A program made the translations under genes and the position numbers. From contig CALBST010000325.1 in assembly GCA_937967425.1 (NCBI GenBank), positions 1 through 7,389 of the forward strand: 7,389 nucleotides of DNA, given 5' to 3'. The notes under the pieces were generated by a model that did no database searches, had not been told where the DNA came from, and saw only the letters and a list, made by a program, of their open reading frames with translations. Shown piece after piece: positions 6,643 to 7,389 of this stretch (within the stretch, counting starts at the first letter, position 1; every line of letters begins with the position of its first letter). The DNA comes from an uncultured Caulobacteraceae bacterium (GTDB taxonomy: Bacteria > Pseudomonadota > Alphaproteobacteria > Caulobacterales > TH1-2).

Positions 6643-6680
6643 GGGACTAGGGATTGGGGATTAGGGACTAGGGATGAGGG
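6643..6680 (+). repeat. Left heptamer array (GGGRYTR-type), G-rich on the plus strand
   Basis: Five consecutive 7-bp units, GGGACTA, GGGATTG, GGGATTA, GGGACTA and GGGATGA, end in a further GGG. Six GGG tracts separated by 4-base loops make a strong predicted G-quadruplex on the plus strand. Bases 6642-6662 are exactly complementary to 6742-6762 of the right array, so the two arrays form a 21-bp perfect inverted repeat around a 79-base loop. Confidence 0.9.
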
Positions 6681-6733
6681 CTTTGGGAAACCCCACGAGC
6701 AAAGCAATGACAATGCGAGCCCGCGCGCAGCAC

Positions 6734-6790
6734 CAATCCCCAATCCCCAATCCCTAGTCCCTAGTCCCTAGTCCCTAGTCCCTAGTCCCT
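6734..6790 (-). repeat. Right heptamer array, (CAATCCC)3(TAGTCCC)5 on the plus strand
   Basis: Eight tandem 7-bp units fill 6734-6789: three CAATCCC then five TAGTCCC. Read on the minus strand this is GGGACTA and GGGATTG, the same units as the left array, in opposite orientation. The array overlaps the 3' end of the small membrane-protein gene and supplies its TAG stop (6782-6784). On the minus strand it carries many GGG tracts with 4-base loops, again a predicted G-quadruplex. Similar intergenic heptamer blocks would be expected elsewhere in the genome if this is a dispersed family. Confidence 0.92.
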
Positions 6791-7030
6791 GGCCCCGAAG
6801 AACCGCTGCTTCAGCCGCTGCAGCGTGGCGCGCCGGCCGGCGAGGAAGGACCAGCCCAGCACCCCGGCGCCGAGCCAGAAGAAGCCTTCCAGGCTGAGCG
6901 CCGCCGCCGTCACCAGCGCCGTCCACACGGCCAGGCTGGGCTCGAAGAAGAAGTAGGCGATCGCCAGGGCCGCCCAGGCCGCCGCCACGATCAGGCCGGC
7001 GACAAGCAGGATCATCCAACGCAATTTCAT
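6782..7030 (-). CDS. Small two-helix membrane protein of unknown function
   Basis: I do not recognise this 82-residue protein. It has two hydrophobic segments, about 5-29 (MILLVAGLIVAAAWAALAIAYFFF region) and 33-65, linked by a short EPSLA turn, and ends in a basic amphipathic tail (RRATLQRLKQRFFG, 66-79). It is therefore probably an inner-membrane hairpin with a cytoplasmic basic C-terminus. The start ATG at 7030 is well supported by GGAG (bases 7037-7040) six bases upstream. It is divergent from the SixA-like gene across a 98-base gap. Its last two codons (Arg-Asp) and stop lie within the heptamer array, so the original C-terminus may have been changed by repeat growth. Hydrophobicity, start site and sensible codon use support a real gene. 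Confidence 0.7.
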   Translation of the reverse strand: MKLRWMILLVAGLIVAAAWAALAIAYFFFEPSLAVWTALVTAAALSLEGFFWLGAGVLGWSFLAGRRATLQRLKQRFFGARD

Positions 7031-7128
7031 ACCGCACTCCAGTGGTTTTGCGCCTCTGTGGCCGCTGCCGCCGCGATCGGATGCGGCGCCGTTGCGCTTT
7101 TTCCCCAGCAGGGCAGAGTCCCGAGTCG

Positions 7129-7389
7129 ATGCGCACGCTGATCCTGTTTCGCCACGCCAAGGCCGTCCGCCCCCATGAAGCCGACAGCGACGAGGCGCGC
7201 GGTCTGACGGGCAGGGGCCGCCGCGACGCCGCCGCCGCCGGCGCGGCCATGGAGGACGCGGGCCTCAAGCCCACGCTGGCCCTGGTGTCGAGTTCGCAGC
7301 GGACGCGCGAAACCGCCGAGTACGGCCTGCAGAACTTCGCCCTCGAGACGCGCTTCGAGGACGCGCTCTATCACGCGGCCCCGGAGAGC
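7129..7389 (+). CDS. SixA-like histidine phosphatase (partial, runs off the window)
   Basis: The ATG at 7129 opens a frame of 87 codons with no stop before the window end. It starts MRTLILFRHAKAVRP: R8-H9 is the RHG-type motif of the histidine phosphatase superfamily, with H9 the phospho-accepting residue and the RHAK form typical of the SixA branch. LTGRGRRDAAAAGAAM (26-41) is the next conserved block, SSSQRTRETAE (54-64) holds the second phosphate-binding arginine (R58), and DALYHAAPES (78-87) fits the family's LY-x-A region. SixA removes phosphate from histidine phosphotransfer proteins; the usual length is about 150-180 residues, so roughly half is seen. The substrate in this organism is unknown. 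The ribosome-binding site is weak (GGGCAGAG, about 10 bases upstream). The gene is divergent from the small membrane protein. Confidence 0.88.
   Translation, partial: MRTLILFRHAKAVRPHEADSDEARGLTGRGRRDAAAAGAAMEDAGLKPTLALVSSSQRTRETAEYGLQNFALETRFEDALYHAAPES

Noticed and set aside
5495..6664. A 389-codon plus-strand frame opposite lysS
   Set aside because: It is the complement of an intact class I lysyl-tRNA synthetase; no motif of its own is seen.
6643..6790. The heptamer arrays as a CRISPR array
   Set aside because: The units are 7 bp and directly adjacent, with no unique spacers and no cas genes.
7027..7374. Minus-strand frame over the SixA-like gene start
   Set aside because: The plus strand shows the RHAK and QRTRET motifs of histidine phosphatases, so the antisense frame is a shadow.

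Overview
The window looks like an alphaproteobacterial chromosome segment. It has GC-rich coding, an archaeal-type class I lysyl-tRNA synthetase (common in this class), a XagB/cellulose-synthase-like glycosyltransferase, and a VirD2-like relaxase with a DUF3363-type C-terminus that resembles those of alphaproteobacterial conjugative and integrative elements. The order or genus cannot be fixed from the sequence alone.

Left part (1 to about 2834): remains of a mobile element. The tail of an open frame (2-82) could be the C-terminus of an upstream gene. It is followed by a full-length relaxase (140-1906), a 263-base spacer with a 12-bp palindrome, 10-bp-phased direct repeats and scattered GGCAACG heptamers, and a small AlpA/excisionase-type helix-turn-helix protein (2170-2580) with a weak terminator-like hairpin behind it. 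Then come about 250 bases of visibly AT-richer, non-coding sequence. In the related elements I know, partition, replication-initiator and TraF-type genes lie near the relaxase and HTH genes; none is present here between them or after the HTH gene. The stretch therefore reads as one end, or a deleted remnant, of an element.

Junction (about 2820-2838): on the minus strand a family 2 glycosyltransferase (start 3722) runs well to its conserved TED-type motif and then turns into unrelated residues. The element boundary appears to cut this gene and remove its catalytic C-terminal half. No integrase gene or duplicated attachment site is visible in the window.

Middle part (3816-4831): an intact two-gene operon of an ArsR/SdpR-family autorepressor and an SdpI-family membrane protein. 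The genes overlap by ATGA and are preceded by a perfect 9-bp inverted repeat that overlaps the probable -10 element, a textbook autoregulation layout.

Right part (5000-7389): class I lysyl-tRNA synthetase (minus strand), then two arrays of G-rich/C-rich heptamer repeats facing each other as a large inverted repeat, a small two-helix membrane protein (minus strand) whose stop codon lies inside the repeat array, and the start of a SixA-like histidine phosphatase (plus strand) that runs off the window.

No wholly new multi-gene system is evident. The most informative signals are the element/glycosyltransferase junction, the phased repeats between relaxase and HTH genes, and the inverted heptamer arrays upstream of lysS.
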